A stretch of 6,176 bases of DNA from contig CAJATB010000139.1 in the NCBI GenBank assembly GCA_903944755.1, forward strand, positions 1 through 6,176, written 5' to 3'. Position numbers and translations under genes: made by a program. This DNA comes from an uncultured Bacteroidota bacterium. Its GTDB lineage: Bacteria > Bacteroidota > Bacteroidia > Chitinophagales > Chitinophagaceae. The notes under the pieces were generated by a model. The model did not search any database. It worked only from the letters and a program-made list of their open reading frames with translations, and was not told the DNA's origin. This document shows positions 1-5,950 of the stretch, piece by piece. Each line of letters starts with the position of its first letter. The stretch's first letter is position 1.

Positions 1-813
1 ATTTTTGTAGACGTAACAGCGCACGAGACTGTTGCCAATGTGTATGCGCAGTTATTAAGTAAAACCGTATCGGTGGTTGCATGTAATAAAATTGCATGTT
101 CATCACCCTACGAACATTATGCAAAATTAAAATCGTTGGCAAGGGAATACCATGCAGCTTTTTTGTATGAAACGAATGTGGGAGCAAGTTTACCAATAAT
201 AGGTACCTTAAACGATTTAATAAGAAGTGGTGATATTATAAATAAAATTGAAGCAGTATTGTCGGGTACATTAAATTTTGTATTTAACAATTACGACGGT
301 ACTGTGTCTTTTTCAAAAGTGGTAAAGCAAGCGCAGGACCTAGGTTTCACCGAACCCGACCCAAGGTTGGATTTAGGAGGCACCGATGTAATGCGTAAAA
401 TAATGATCTTAGCACGCGAGGCAGGCACAAAACTTGAAATGAAGGATATAGCCAATGAAGCTTTTTTACCACAATCCTGTTTTAACGGAACTGTGGACGA
501 TTTTTATGCAGAGATGGAAAAGCAAGAACCACATTTCAAAAAACTATATGAAGCGGCAGCGGCCGAAAATTGCAAATTAAAATTTGTGGCGAAGTTTGAA
601 AACGATGTAAATGGGAAAGGAGTTGCTAAAGTTGGCTTACAGCATATACAACCGTCTTCGGATTTTTACCATTTATACGGCAAGGATAATTTGGTATTAT
701 TTTATACCATGCGTTATCCTGAATTACCATTGGTTATAAAGGGAGCGGGTGCAGGAGCCGATGTTACGGCGTCGGGTGTATTTGCTGACATTATAAGAGC
801 AGCTAGGGTTTAA
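1..813 (+). CDS. thrA: Homoserine dehydrogenase, C-terminal part of a probable bifunctional aspartokinase/homoserine dehydrogenase (5' end outside window)
   Basis: Frame 1 is open from the first base, so the gene enters from upstream; 270 residues are visible. The enzyme reduces aspartate semialdehyde to homoserine with NAD(P)H in the cytoplasm, the branch point toward threonine and methionine. Visible landmarks follow the ThrA family closely: the end of the Rossmann domain with the NK motif (Lys30), then ETNVGASLP, then LSGTLNFVF. Residues 111-133 fit the complete homoserine dehydrogenase signature, with Glu118, Asp129 and Lys133 matching the substrate-binding and catalytic Glu/Asp/Lys of characterised enzymes. 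The protein ends right after GVFADIIRAARV. Monofunctional enzymes usually carry a C-terminal ACT domain of about 90 residues, so its absence suggests the fused ThrA form. That is inference, since the aspartokinase half is not in view. It is the first visible gene of the thrABC operon; promoter and any attenuator lie upstream. Confidence 0.95.
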   Translation: MFVDVTAHETVANVYAQLLSKTVSVVACNKIACSSPYEHYAKLKSLAREYHAAFLYETNVGASLPIIGTLNDLIRSGDIINKIEAVLSGTLNFVFNNYDGTVSFSKVVKQAQDLGFTEPDPRLDLGGTDVMRKIMILAREAGTKLEMKDIANEAFLPQSCFNGTVDDFYAEMEKQEPHFKKLYEAAAAENCKLKFVAKFENDVNGKGVAKVGLQHIQPSSDFYHLYGKDNLVLFYTMRYPELPLVIKGAGAGADVTASGVFADIIRAARV

Positions 814-840
814 TTACCTAAGCAGTTTTATTAATTTTAG

Positions 841-912
841 AATAAATAGTAATAGTAAAGAAATTATAAATAGTAATAGTAAAGAAACTAAAACTAGTAT
901 TAGTAAATAAAA
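841..912. repeat. 24-bp tandem repeat, three units, in the thrA-thrB gap
   Basis: Three head-to-tail units of 24 bp start at 841, 865 and 889. Units 1 and 2 share a perfect 22-bp stretch (842-863 and 866-887) with the core TAGTAATAGTAAAG. Unit 3 is in exact register and matches unit 2 at 19 of 24 positions. Read in the thrA frame, each of the first two units contains four consecutive stop codons (TAG TAA TAG TAA), so the array cannot be coding in that frame. It lies 27 bp after the thrA stop and fills most of the gap before thrB. No TAnnTTTG promoter element and no good hairpin is seen in the gap, so thrA and thrB are probably co-transcribed through the repeat. Confidence 0.9.
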
Positions 913-925
913 TATAACAACTAGG

Positions 926-949
926 AATAAATAGTAATTGAATAGTATG
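926..949. repeat. Fourth, diverged and out-of-register copy of the 24-bp repeat, overlapping the thrB start region
   Basis: The first 13 bases (AATAAATAGTAAT, 926-938) are identical to the start of the unit at 841, and about 18 of 24 positions match overall. It is offset by 13 bp from the three tandem units. Its last three bases are the ATG at 947, one of the possible thrB start codons. This raises the possibility that the array grew by duplicating sequence next to the translation start of thrB; that is inference. Confidence 0.6.
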
Positions 950-955
950 GTACCA

Positions 956-1927
956 ATGAATCAATGGATAAAAATAAAAGCTCCCGCCACTGTAGCCAAT
1001 ATGGTGTGTGGATTTGACATACTAGGCTTTGCTGTTAATAATCCGTATGATGAAATGGAAATGCAAATGGTGGAACGCCTGCCAAACGAAGCAAGTGTCA
1101 AAATTATTAATATAGACCATTACAATTTACCAACCGATCCAGAAAAAAATGTAGCAGGAGCAGCGTTAATCGCACTCATTGAAGAATATGCAGAACGCTT
1201 CGCAAGTACAAGGCCAGCAGGTGTTCCCAATAATGTAGGATTTGATGTAAAAATTAATAAGTTAATTAAGCCAGGAAGTGGTGTGGGTTCAAGTGCAGCA
1301 AGTTCTGCAGGTGCGGTGGTTGGAGCTAATCATTTATTAGGTAAACCCTTTAGCAATGATGACTTAGTTCGTTTTGCAATGAATGGTGAAAAATTGGCAT
1401 CAGGGGTAAAGCACGCCGATAATATAGCACCTTGTATATTCGGCGGTGTTACATTAGTGCGTTCTATCTTTCCATTAGAAATAATTGCATTGCCTTCTCC
1501 CGAATTACATGTAACCATAGTGCATCCGCAAATAGAAGTAAAAACATCCGACGCGCGCAGTATCTTAAAACATCAGGTATTATTAAAGGACGCAATAAAA
1601 CAGTGGGGAAATATAGCAGGCTTAGTGGCCGGGTTAATGAAAAAGGATTATGATTTAATAGGAAGGTCCTTGGAAGACGTAATTATTGAACCAGTGCGTT
1701 CCATATTAATACCAGGTTTTGATGCATTAAAAATAGCTTGCAAAAAAGCGGGGGCATTGGGAGGTGGTATATCAGGTTCGGGCCCAAGTATATTTATGTT
1801 AAGTAAGGGAAAAGAAACAGCCTTAGCAGTAGAAGCGGAAATGATAAAATTATATACAGGCTTGGGCTTAGCACATCATACTTATGTAACTACAATTAAT
1901 GAAAAAGGGGTAGAAGTAATAAATTAA
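956..1927 (+). CDS. thrB: Homoserine kinase (GHMP kinase family)
   Basis: This cytoplasmic enzyme phosphorylates homoserine with ATP to O-phosphohomoserine, the substrate of the next gene. At 323 residues it is close to the usual 300-320. The N-terminus (IKIKAPATVANMVCGFDILG) matches the family. The GHMP phosphate-binding loop is at residues 106-119 (PGSGVGSSAASSAG), the conserved segment around His153, Asp155 and Asn156 precedes APCIFGGV, and the C-terminal glycine-rich GHMP motif is at 266-278 (GALGGGISGSGPS). Start choice is uncertain: ATG956 gives MNQWIKIKAP, closest to known ThrB N-termini. ATG947 adds three residues and has a more A-rich upstream sequence, and TTG938 adds six. There is no Shine-Dalgarno sequence, as is normal in Bacteroidota. 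It is the middle gene of the threonine operon, preceded by the 24-bp repeats and followed by thrC after 8 bp. Confidence 0.96.
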   Translation: MNQWIKIKAPATVANMVCGFDILGFAVNNPYDEMEMQMVERLPNEASVKIINIDHYNLPTDPEKNVAGAALIALIEEYAERFASTRPAGVPNNVGFDVKINKLIKPGSGVGSSAASSAGAVVGANHLLGKPFSNDDLVRFAMNGEKLASGVKHADNIAPCIFGGVTLVRSIFPLEIIALPSPELHVTIVHPQIEVKTSDARSILKHQVLLKDAIKQWGNIAGLVAGLMKKDYDLIGRSLEDVIIEPVRSILIPGFDALKIACKKAGALGGGISGSGPSIFMLSKGKETALAVEAEMIKLYTGLGLAHHTYVTTINEKGVEVIN

Positions 1928-1935
1928 CAAAGTCA

Positions 1936-3282
1936 ATGCAGTATTATAGTTTACAGCAACAATCTCTGAATGTGGATTTTAAAACAGCCGCAATTACGGG
2001 ACAGGCGCCTGATAAGGGGTTGTATTTTCCAGCCGAGATTCCACAGTTAAGTGCTGCAGCTATACAAAAGTTTAAAACAGTATCAAAAGGGGAATTAGCA
2101 TTTGAAGTTATGCGCCCTTATGTTGGAGGCACAATTGACGACGCAACTTTATTGCAAATATGTACTGAGACAATTAATTTTAATTTTCCACTAGTTCCAA
2201 TCACCGACAATATATGGTCCCTTGAATTATTTCATGGACCAACACTTGCTTTTAAGGATGTAGGTGCAAGATTCATGAGTAGATGTTTAGGCTATTTTTC
2301 AAAAGGGACCAATGCAACCACAACGGTGTTGGTGGCCACATCGGGAGACACGGGCGGTGCAGTCGCAAACGGTTTTTTAGGTGTTGAAGGGGTGAATGTA
2401 ATAATATTATATCCAAAAGGGAAAGTAAGTCCCATACAAGAATTGCAATTAACCACCTGCGGACAAAATATAACAGCATTGGAAGTAGAAGGTACTTTTG
2501 ATGATTGCCAAGCAATTGTAAAGGAAGCATTCATGGACGCCGACTTAAATAAAAAGTATACACTTACTTCAGCCAATTCAATAAATGTAGCACGTTGGCT
2601 ACCACAACAGTTGTATTATTTTTTCGCATGGCAGCAATGGGTAGCAAATTATGGAGATGATGTTCCAATGAATATAGTAGTACCAAGTGGCAACTTTGGA
2701 AATATATGTGCAGGTATGATGGCAAAAGCAAGTGGTTTACCATTAGGACATTTTATAGCAGCTTGTAATGCGAACGATGTAGTAACAAGGTATTTAGCAA
2801 CCGAAAAATACGAAGTACGACAATCGGTAGCAACTGTATCAAATGCAATGGATGTAGGTAACCCAAGTAATTTTGTGCGTATTATGGAAATAATGCAATC
2901 TAACTTTAGCGCACTCACTAATGCGTTAACAAGTTATCAGGTAAGTGATACCGATACTAAAGCAACTATCGCAAGGGTATACAAAACATTTAATTATATA
3001 TTGGATCCACACGGCGCCGTAGCTTTTATAGCGGCCGAAAAATATTTAGCAACTTTAAACCATCCACCTAAACTGGGTTTAGATGCTACTAAAAATAATG
3101 AAGTGCATCGAGCTATCATTTTAGAAACGGCGCATCCTGTAAAGTTTCCCGAAGTGGTGGAAGAAGCCATAGGCGAACAACTGCAAATACCAGCGTCAGT
3201 AAAATTTTTATTGGACAAGGAAAAAGTATCCATTCCATTAGCCCCAAGCTACAAAGCCTTTAAGGCATGGATGATGCAGTAA
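1936..3282 (+). CDS. thrC: Threonine synthase (PLP-dependent)
   Basis: This enzyme converts O-phosphohomoserine to threonine and phosphate, the last step of the pathway, in the cytoplasm. The 448-residue protein is of the longer E. coli/yeast type rather than the short plant/Bacillus-like type. The N-terminus (MQYYSLQQQSLNVDF, then GLYFP) aligns with E. coli ThrC from the first residue, which supports the ATG at 1936. The PLP Schiff-base lysine is Lys107 in FHGPTLAFKDVGARFMSR, the same number as in E. coli. Further landmarks are ATSGDTGGAV at 134-143 and the PLP-phosphate loop VPSGNFGN at 249-256, as in fold-type II PLP enzymes. It lies 8 bp behind thrB, so the two are surely co-transcribed and perhaps translationally coupled. 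It is the last gene of the operon: the next gene is on the opposite strand and a strong hairpin follows. Confidence 0.97.
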   Translation: MQYYSLQQQSLNVDFKTAAITGQAPDKGLYFPAEIPQLSAAAIQKFKTVSKGELAFEVMRPYVGGTIDDATLLQICTETINFNFPLVPITDNIWSLELFHGPTLAFKDVGARFMSRCLGYFSKGTNATTTVLVATSGDTGGAVANGFLGVEGVNVIILYPKGKVSPIQELQLTTCGQNITALEVEGTFDDCQAIVKEAFMDADLNKKYTLTSANSINVARWLPQQLYYFFAWQQWVANYGDDVPMNIVVPSGNFGNICAGMMAKASGLPLGHFIAACNANDVVTRYLATEKYEVRQSVATVSNAMDVGNPSNFVRIMEIMQSNFSALTNALTSYQVSDTDTKATIARVYKTFNYILDPHGAVAFIAAEKYLATLNHPPKLGLDATKNNEVHRAIILETAHPVKFPEVVEEAIGEQLQIPASVKFLLDKEKVSIPLAPSYKAFKAWMMQ

Positions 3283-3322
3283 AGTGCATATACATTTAAT
3301 CGCTCAACTAGTTTAAAATAAA

Positions 3323-3346
3323 AAGCGGCCCGAAATAGGGCCGCTT
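3323..3346 (-). terminator. Intrinsic terminator between convergent genes (best for the minus-strand nitroreductase, may also serve thrC)
   Basis: A perfect 9-bp stem, AAGCGGCCC (3323-3331) with GGGCCGCTT (3338-3346), closes a 6-base loop GAAATA. Read on the minus strand the stem is followed by CTTTTTATTTTAAAC-like T-rich sequence, as expected for an intrinsic terminator of the nitroreductase, whose stop codon is 62 bp away. On the plus strand it lies about 40 bp after the thrC stop but is followed by AGGTAAGTAC, without a T tract. Termination of the thr operon here would therefore rely on the hairpin alone. Confidence 0.85.
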
Positions 3347-3408
3347 AGGTAAGTACAATTGCTTGCTACAATAATACTTTTAACACTAATCATTAAAAAA
3401 CGCTAAAT

Positions 3409-4038
3409 CTATTTTTTAATAAACAACTTCTCGTCGTTGTATCTTACTTTTTTAGCATTCACTAAATAATCACCAGCTTCGTCGCGGTAACCTAATGTAA
3501 TTGCAACAGTACTATGTAATCCTAATTCTTTCAAACCTAATACTTCATCCACACCTGCAGGGTTAAAGCCTTCCATAGGAGTAGCGTCAATTTGTTCAGC
3601 AGCAGCAGCCACTAAACCAAAACCTAAAGCAATATAAGTTTGCTTCGCAGCCCAAATTTGTGCTTGTTCTGGTGTTTGATTTTTTAATGAACCATTAATC
3701 ATGTTTGAAAAGTCAGTTAATGATTCAACTGGCACACTTCTTTGTTCAGCAATGTCTTGCATGTATGCAGCCACTTCTTTTTCTGTAATATTTGTCCAAG
3801 TAGCAAAAATTACTACAGCCGAACCATCTACAATTTGTGATTGGTTATAAAAATGCGGCTGCAATTGTTTTCTTGTTTCAGCGTCTTCTATTACAATTAC
3901 TTTATAAGGAGTTAAGCCTAATGAACTTGGAGCTAATTTAATTGCTTCCAATATAGTGTTCAGTTTTTCAGCAGGAATTTGCTGACCATTCATTTTCTTG
4001 GTCGCGTAGCGCCAGTTCAATGCATCTATTAGTTTCAT
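3409..4038 (-). CDS. NfsB-type FMN-dependent nitroreductase / NAD(P)H oxidoreductase
   Basis: This is a 209-residue cytoplasmic flavoenzyme of the nitroreductase family, expected to use FMN and NAD(P)H to reduce nitroaromatics, quinones or related electron acceptors. The natural substrate cannot be told. Length and layout match E. coli NfsB (217 residues). FMN-contact motifs appear in order: R10-YATKK (Arg10, Lys14), APSSLGLTPY at 36-45, PMEGF at 154-158 with Glu156, GLKELGLHS from 169, and the basic AKKVR near 195-199. The ATG at 4038 matches the family N-terminus and sits about 15 bases from the start predicted by the promoter at 4058-4089. It is alone on its strand, convergent with thrC and divergent from the phosphatase-like gene, so it is likely monocistronic. 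No transmembrane or signal segment is present. Many relatives are induced by redox stress or electrophiles; the palindrome in its promoter is compatible with such control. Confidence 0.92.
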   Translation of the reverse strand: MKLIDALNWRYATKKMNGQQIPAEKLNTILEAIKLAPSSLGLTPYKVIVIEDAETRKQLQPHFYNQSQIVDGSAVVIFATWTNITEKEVAAYMQDIAEQRSVPVESLTDFSNMINGSLKNQTPEQAQIWAAKQTYIALGFGLVAAAAEQIDATPMEGFNPAGVDEVLGLKELGLHSTVAITLGYRDEAGDYLVNAKKVRYNDEKLFIKK

Positions 4039-4057
4039 AATTTCAATGTTTAAACAA

Positions 4058-4089
4058 CAAAGTTATACTAATTTGGCTGTTTAGCCAAA
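4058..4089 (-). promoter_or_regulatory. Bacteroidota-type promoter for the nitroreductase gene
   Basis: On the minus strand a perfect -7 element TAACTTTG (4058-4065, consensus TAnnTTTG) is preceded by a perfect -33 element TTTG (4086-4089) with a 20-bp spacer, the spacing typical of the primary sigma factor of Bacteroidota. The predicted transcription start near 4051-4054 would leave a leader of roughly 13-16 bases before the ATG at 4038. No start site has been measured; the call rests on motif match and position. Confidence 0.75.
4072..4089. promoter_or_regulatory. Perfect 7-4-7 inverted repeat in the nitroreductase promoter, candidate operator
   Basis: TTTGGCT (4072-4078) and AGCCAAA (4083-4089) are perfect inverted arms around GTTT. 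The repeat fills most of the spacer between the -33 and -7 elements and its outer arm contains the whole -33 TTTG. A dimeric regulator bound here would block RNA polymerase, which fits an inducible repressor. No regulator gene lies in the window, so its identity is unknown. As an RNA hairpin it would not be transcribed from this promoter, so a DNA site is the better reading. Confidence 0.55.
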
Positions 4090-4146
4090 CAATACATATA
4101 AAGCATTTATTATTAATACGTTATAAAAATATTGAAGAGATAAATG

Positions 4147-4177
4147 TTGCAAGTATATTAAAAAAAGAACATATTTG
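4147..4177 (+). promoter_or_regulatory. Probable promoter for the secreted phosphatase-like gene
   Basis: TTG (4147-4149) followed after exactly 20 bp by CATATTTG (4170-4177) resembles the -33 and -7 elements of Bacteroidota promoters; the -7 matches five of the six fixed positions of TAnnTTTG. The predicted start near 4183 would give a leader of about 40 bases before the ATG at 4223. It is weaker than the opposite promoter. Confidence 0.5.
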
Positions 4178-4182
4178 TTCTT
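4165..4182. promoter_or_regulatory. Perfect 7-4-7 inverted repeat over the plus-strand -7 element, candidate operator
   Basis: AAGAACA (4165-4171) and TGTTCTT (4176-4182) are perfect inverted arms around TATT. The repeat covers the predicted -7 element of the promoter driving the phosphatase-like gene. It has the same 7-4-7 geometry as the repeat at 4072-4089 but a different sequence, so the two would bind different proteins. The GAAC/GTTC core resembles Gram-positive LexA boxes, but the half-sites are 6 bp apart rather than 4, so that match is not claimed. Confidence 0.45.
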
Positions 4183-4222
4183 GCTTCTTCTTCCTTAATT
4201 TTAAGTTATCTAAAAGCAAACT

Positions 4223-5470
4223 ATGAAAACTAACAAGGGGGACGCTAATGTGAAAATTGTTACAATAAAAAAAAGCAAAAGTAGTGGGGTGCATTTTATC
4301 CTACGCAGTATTTTTATTTTTGGTTGCTTTTTTACAACACAAGTACATGCGCAAAATAAAAATAGTGAACAACTAGCGCTACAAAAAATTGCCCCCAACT
4401 TAATTATTATAACAACTGATGGGCTAAGATGGCAAGAAGTTTTTGGAGGTGTGGATACAAGTATAGCAAATCAAAATAAATTCAATCATGGCGATAGTGC
4501 ATACATTGCAAAAAAATATGGTGCAACAAATGCCGATGAAAGAAAGAAAAAACTATTACCGTTCTTGTTTTCAAATACTAGTTTACAAAACAATTCAAAT
4601 AGCAATGTCATAAACAATGGAAATGGAAAATCCATTATAGTTTTTGGTGATAGGAATACAAATAATAAAGCAGCTGTAGAAAATCCTCATTGGTTTTCCT
4701 ACCCAGGTTACAATGAACTATTAACGGGATACGCCGACCCAGCTATAAATAGCAACGACTACAAGCCAAATCCGCATAGTAACTTATTTGCTTTTTTAAA
4801 CAAACAAAATGCATATCAAGGTAAGGTAGCTGCCTTTGGCGCATGGGATGCATTTGATAGAATATTGAATGAAAAAGTTTCAGGCTTTCCTGTAATTAAT
4901 GCATTTGAATCCATCACACAAGTGTTAAGTGACCCTACCTCAAAAATGTTAGGCAATTTATTAACCGATAGTTATAAGCCATTTAAAGAAGTAGAATGTT
5001 TGGACGTATTTACGCATTATCAGGCTATGCATTATTTAAAAACAAAACAGCCTAAAGCTATGTTTATTAGTTATGGCGAAACCGACGAATGGGCACATCA
5101 TGGGAACTATAGCAATTATTTAGATGCTGCAAATATGGTGGACAAATGGATAGGCGATATTTGGAATTGGGTGCAAGCAATGCCAGGCTATAAGGACAAT
5201 ACTTATATATTACTTACCACCGACCATGGTCGTGGTTTTGGAAGCGCATGGACCGATCACGGAGCGGATGTAAATGGGGCAAATGCAACCTGGTTTGCTA
5301 TTATTGGGCCACCTGCCTTAAATTCAAATGCAAAGGAGTTATTTGGTAAGCCATTAATCACAAATGCGCAGACAAATACCATTTATCAAAAACAACTAGC
5401 AGCAACAATGGCTAAACTTTTGGGTATAGAATTTACCGCCGATCATCCTATAGGCAATCCAATTTATTGA
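4223..5470 (+). CDS. Exported alkaline-phosphatase-superfamily hydrolase (phosphodiesterase/phosphatase-like)
   Basis: The 415-residue protein carries the metal-site pattern of the alkaline phosphatase superfamily. Asp66 lies in IITTDGLRWQEVFGG; Asp288 and His292, spaced D-x3-H, are in GETDEWAHHGNY; Asp334-His335 are in TTDHGRG; and His346 is in TDHG. The segment FSYPGYNELLTG (158-169) lines up with the nucleophile loop of nucleotide pyrophosphatase/phosphodiesterases (TFPNHYTLVTG), pointing to Ser159 as nucleophile; this is inference from alignment by eye. The N-terminus is a long, basic signal peptide: Lys-rich 1-19, hydrophobic 25-39, probable cleavage after VHA43, so the enzyme should act in the periplasm or outside the cell. 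Residues 117-135 are low-complexity and Asn-rich, probably a surface loop. ATG4223 is the only plausible ATG; GTG4250 would shorten the n-region. Substrate is unknown: phosphomono- or diesters are more likely than sulfate esters, because no sulfatase Cys/Ser-x-Pro-x-Arg motif is seen. Confidence 0.85.
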   Translation: MKTNKGDANVKIVTIKKSKSSGVHFILRSIFIFGCFFTTQVHAQNKNSEQLALQKIAPNLIIITTDGLRWQEVFGGVDTSIANQNKFNHGDSAYIAKKYGATNADERKKKLLPFLFSNTSLQNNSNSNVINNGNGKSIIVFGDRNTNNKAAVENPHWFSYPGYNELLTGYADPAINSNDYKPNPHSNLFAFLNKQNAYQGKVAAFGAWDAFDRILNEKVSGFPVINAFESITQVLSDPTSKMLGNLLTDSYKPFKEVECLDVFTHYQAMHYLKTKQPKAMFISYGETDEWAHHGNYSNYLDAANMVDKWIGDIWNWVQAMPGYKDNTYILLTTDHGRGFGSAWTDHGADVNGANATWFAIIGPPALNSNAKELFGKPLITNAQTNTIYQKQLAATMAKLLGIEFTADHPIGNPIY

Positions 5471-5494
5471 CAAATTTGTAACAAACATTTACCG

Positions 5495-5502
5495 TAACTT
5501 TG
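5495..5502 (+). promoter_or_regulatory. -7 promoter element for the small exported protein (and possibly the receptor)
   Basis: TAACTTTG matches TAnnTTTG perfectly and is the same octamer as the -7 element of the nitroreductase promoter. The -33 partner is unclear: TTTG at 5475-5478 leaves only 16 bp and TTG at 5467-5469 leaves 25, against the usual 19-21. It lies 24 bp after the stop of the phosphatase-like gene. Transcription from here would start near 5508, which rules out the TTG at 5500 as start codon of this transcript. Confidence 0.5.
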
Positions 5503-5520
5503 TCATACAAACAATTCAAA

Positions 5521-5862
5521 TTGTTATATAAACAAATCATAAGAAAGTTCATAGCACTAGTCATGCTATTTGTTTTTGCGTTCAGCATTACGCCGCAAAA
5601 ATCAATACACGACATAGTGGCCCATCACGTGGACCCAACAACTTGTGATGTGCACCAGGACTTTCCTATAGACCAGGTTGAAAAATCAAGCATACATTGT
5701 AGTTACGATAACTTAGTAGCTACCGCCCCCTTTTTACAGTACAATTTTGAAATAATAATAGCAGCGCCTACAATGGCTAAGGTTTCTAATACCTTCTTTA
5801 CGGCTAATTATTATTCTACTACTCATTTTACATTTGAATCAAGAGGGCCTCCAACCGCATAG
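5521..5862 (+). CDS. Small exported His/Cys-containing protein of unknown function next to a TonB-dependent receptor
   Basis: From TTG5521 this is a 113-residue protein. The N-terminus is a basic n-region (KQIIRK) followed by a hydrophobic stretch FIALVMLFVFAFSI, a signal peptide or membrane anchor. The mature part has a His/Cys-rich stretch (HDIVAHHVDPTTCDVHQD), a second Cys in HCSYDNL, and ends in ESRGPPTA. Small Bacteroidota proteins of this shape, with TP-x3-H after the hydrophobic segment and a terminal RGPP, are familiar to me as uncharacterised neighbours of TonB-dependent receptors; this is recall, not a search. The His and Cys residues could bind a metal. Start choice: there is no ATG with a basic n-region. 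ATG5563 begins inside the hydrophobic segment, and TTG5500 lies within the predicted -7 element, so TTG5521 is preferred. The receptor gene follows after 88 bp on the same strand, probably in one transcript. Confidence 0.65.
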   Translation: MLYKQIIRKFIALVMLFVFAFSITPQKSIHDIVAHHVDPTTCDVHQDFPIDQVEKSSIHCSYDNLVATAPFLQYNFEIIIAAPTMAKVSNTFFTANYYSTTHFTFESRGPPTA

Positions 5863-5876
5863 TTGAAATAGAAAAA

Positions 5877-5911
5877 CGCGCCGCATTTTAAATTGTATTT
5901 AAACCAGCGCG
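5877..5911. repeat. Nested inverted repeat between the small protein and the receptor gene
   Basis: An outer pair CGCGC (5877-5881) and GCGCG (5907-5911) encloses an inner perfect pair TTTAAAT (5887-5893) and ATTTAAA (5897-5903) around TGT, with unpaired CGCAT and CCA between the two stems. It starts 15 bp after the stop of the small protein. It lacks an immediate T tract, though the downstream sequence is T-rich (TATTTAATTTTCATTTTG). It could be a partial terminator, a processing or stability element setting the ratio of small protein to receptor, or a chance structure. Confidence 0.4.
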
Positions 5912-5950
5912 CATTGGTATTTAATTTTCATTTTGATTAAATTGATTTAC

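Noticed and set aside
841..912. CRISPR array or riboswitch in the thrA-thrB gap
   Set aside because: The units are contiguous without spacers and so AT-rich that no stable fold is seen; they are simple tandem repeats.
1330..1653. Open frames on both strands inside thrB (minus 1330-1518, plus 1432-1653)
   Set aside because: They lie wholly within thrB, which has strong family motifs across the same bases, and their translations resemble no family I know.
2273..3233. Several minus-strand open frames inside thrC
   Set aside because: They are shadows of a well-conserved threonine synthase and have no promoter, start context or recognisable motif.
4165..4182. LexA/SOS box of the Gram-positive type (GAAC...GTTC)
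   Set aside because: Half-sites are separated by 6 bp instead of 4, and neither neighbouring gene is a DNA-repair gene. Kept only as an unassigned palindrome.
4210..4398. Minus-strand 62-codon frame rich in Cys, Phe and Leu across the start of the phosphatase-like gene
   Set aside because: It is the complement of the signal-peptide region, so its hydrophobic look is expected from the opposite strand.
4223..5470. Sulfatase
   Set aside because: No Cys/Ser-x-Pro-x-Arg formylglycine motif is present; the metal ligands and nucleophile loop fit the phosphatase/phosphodiesterase branch better.
5914..5935. Separate promoter for the TonB receptor gene (TTG at 5914 and TCATTTTG at 5928)
   Set aside because: The spacing between the elements is only 11 bp and the -7 match is incomplete.
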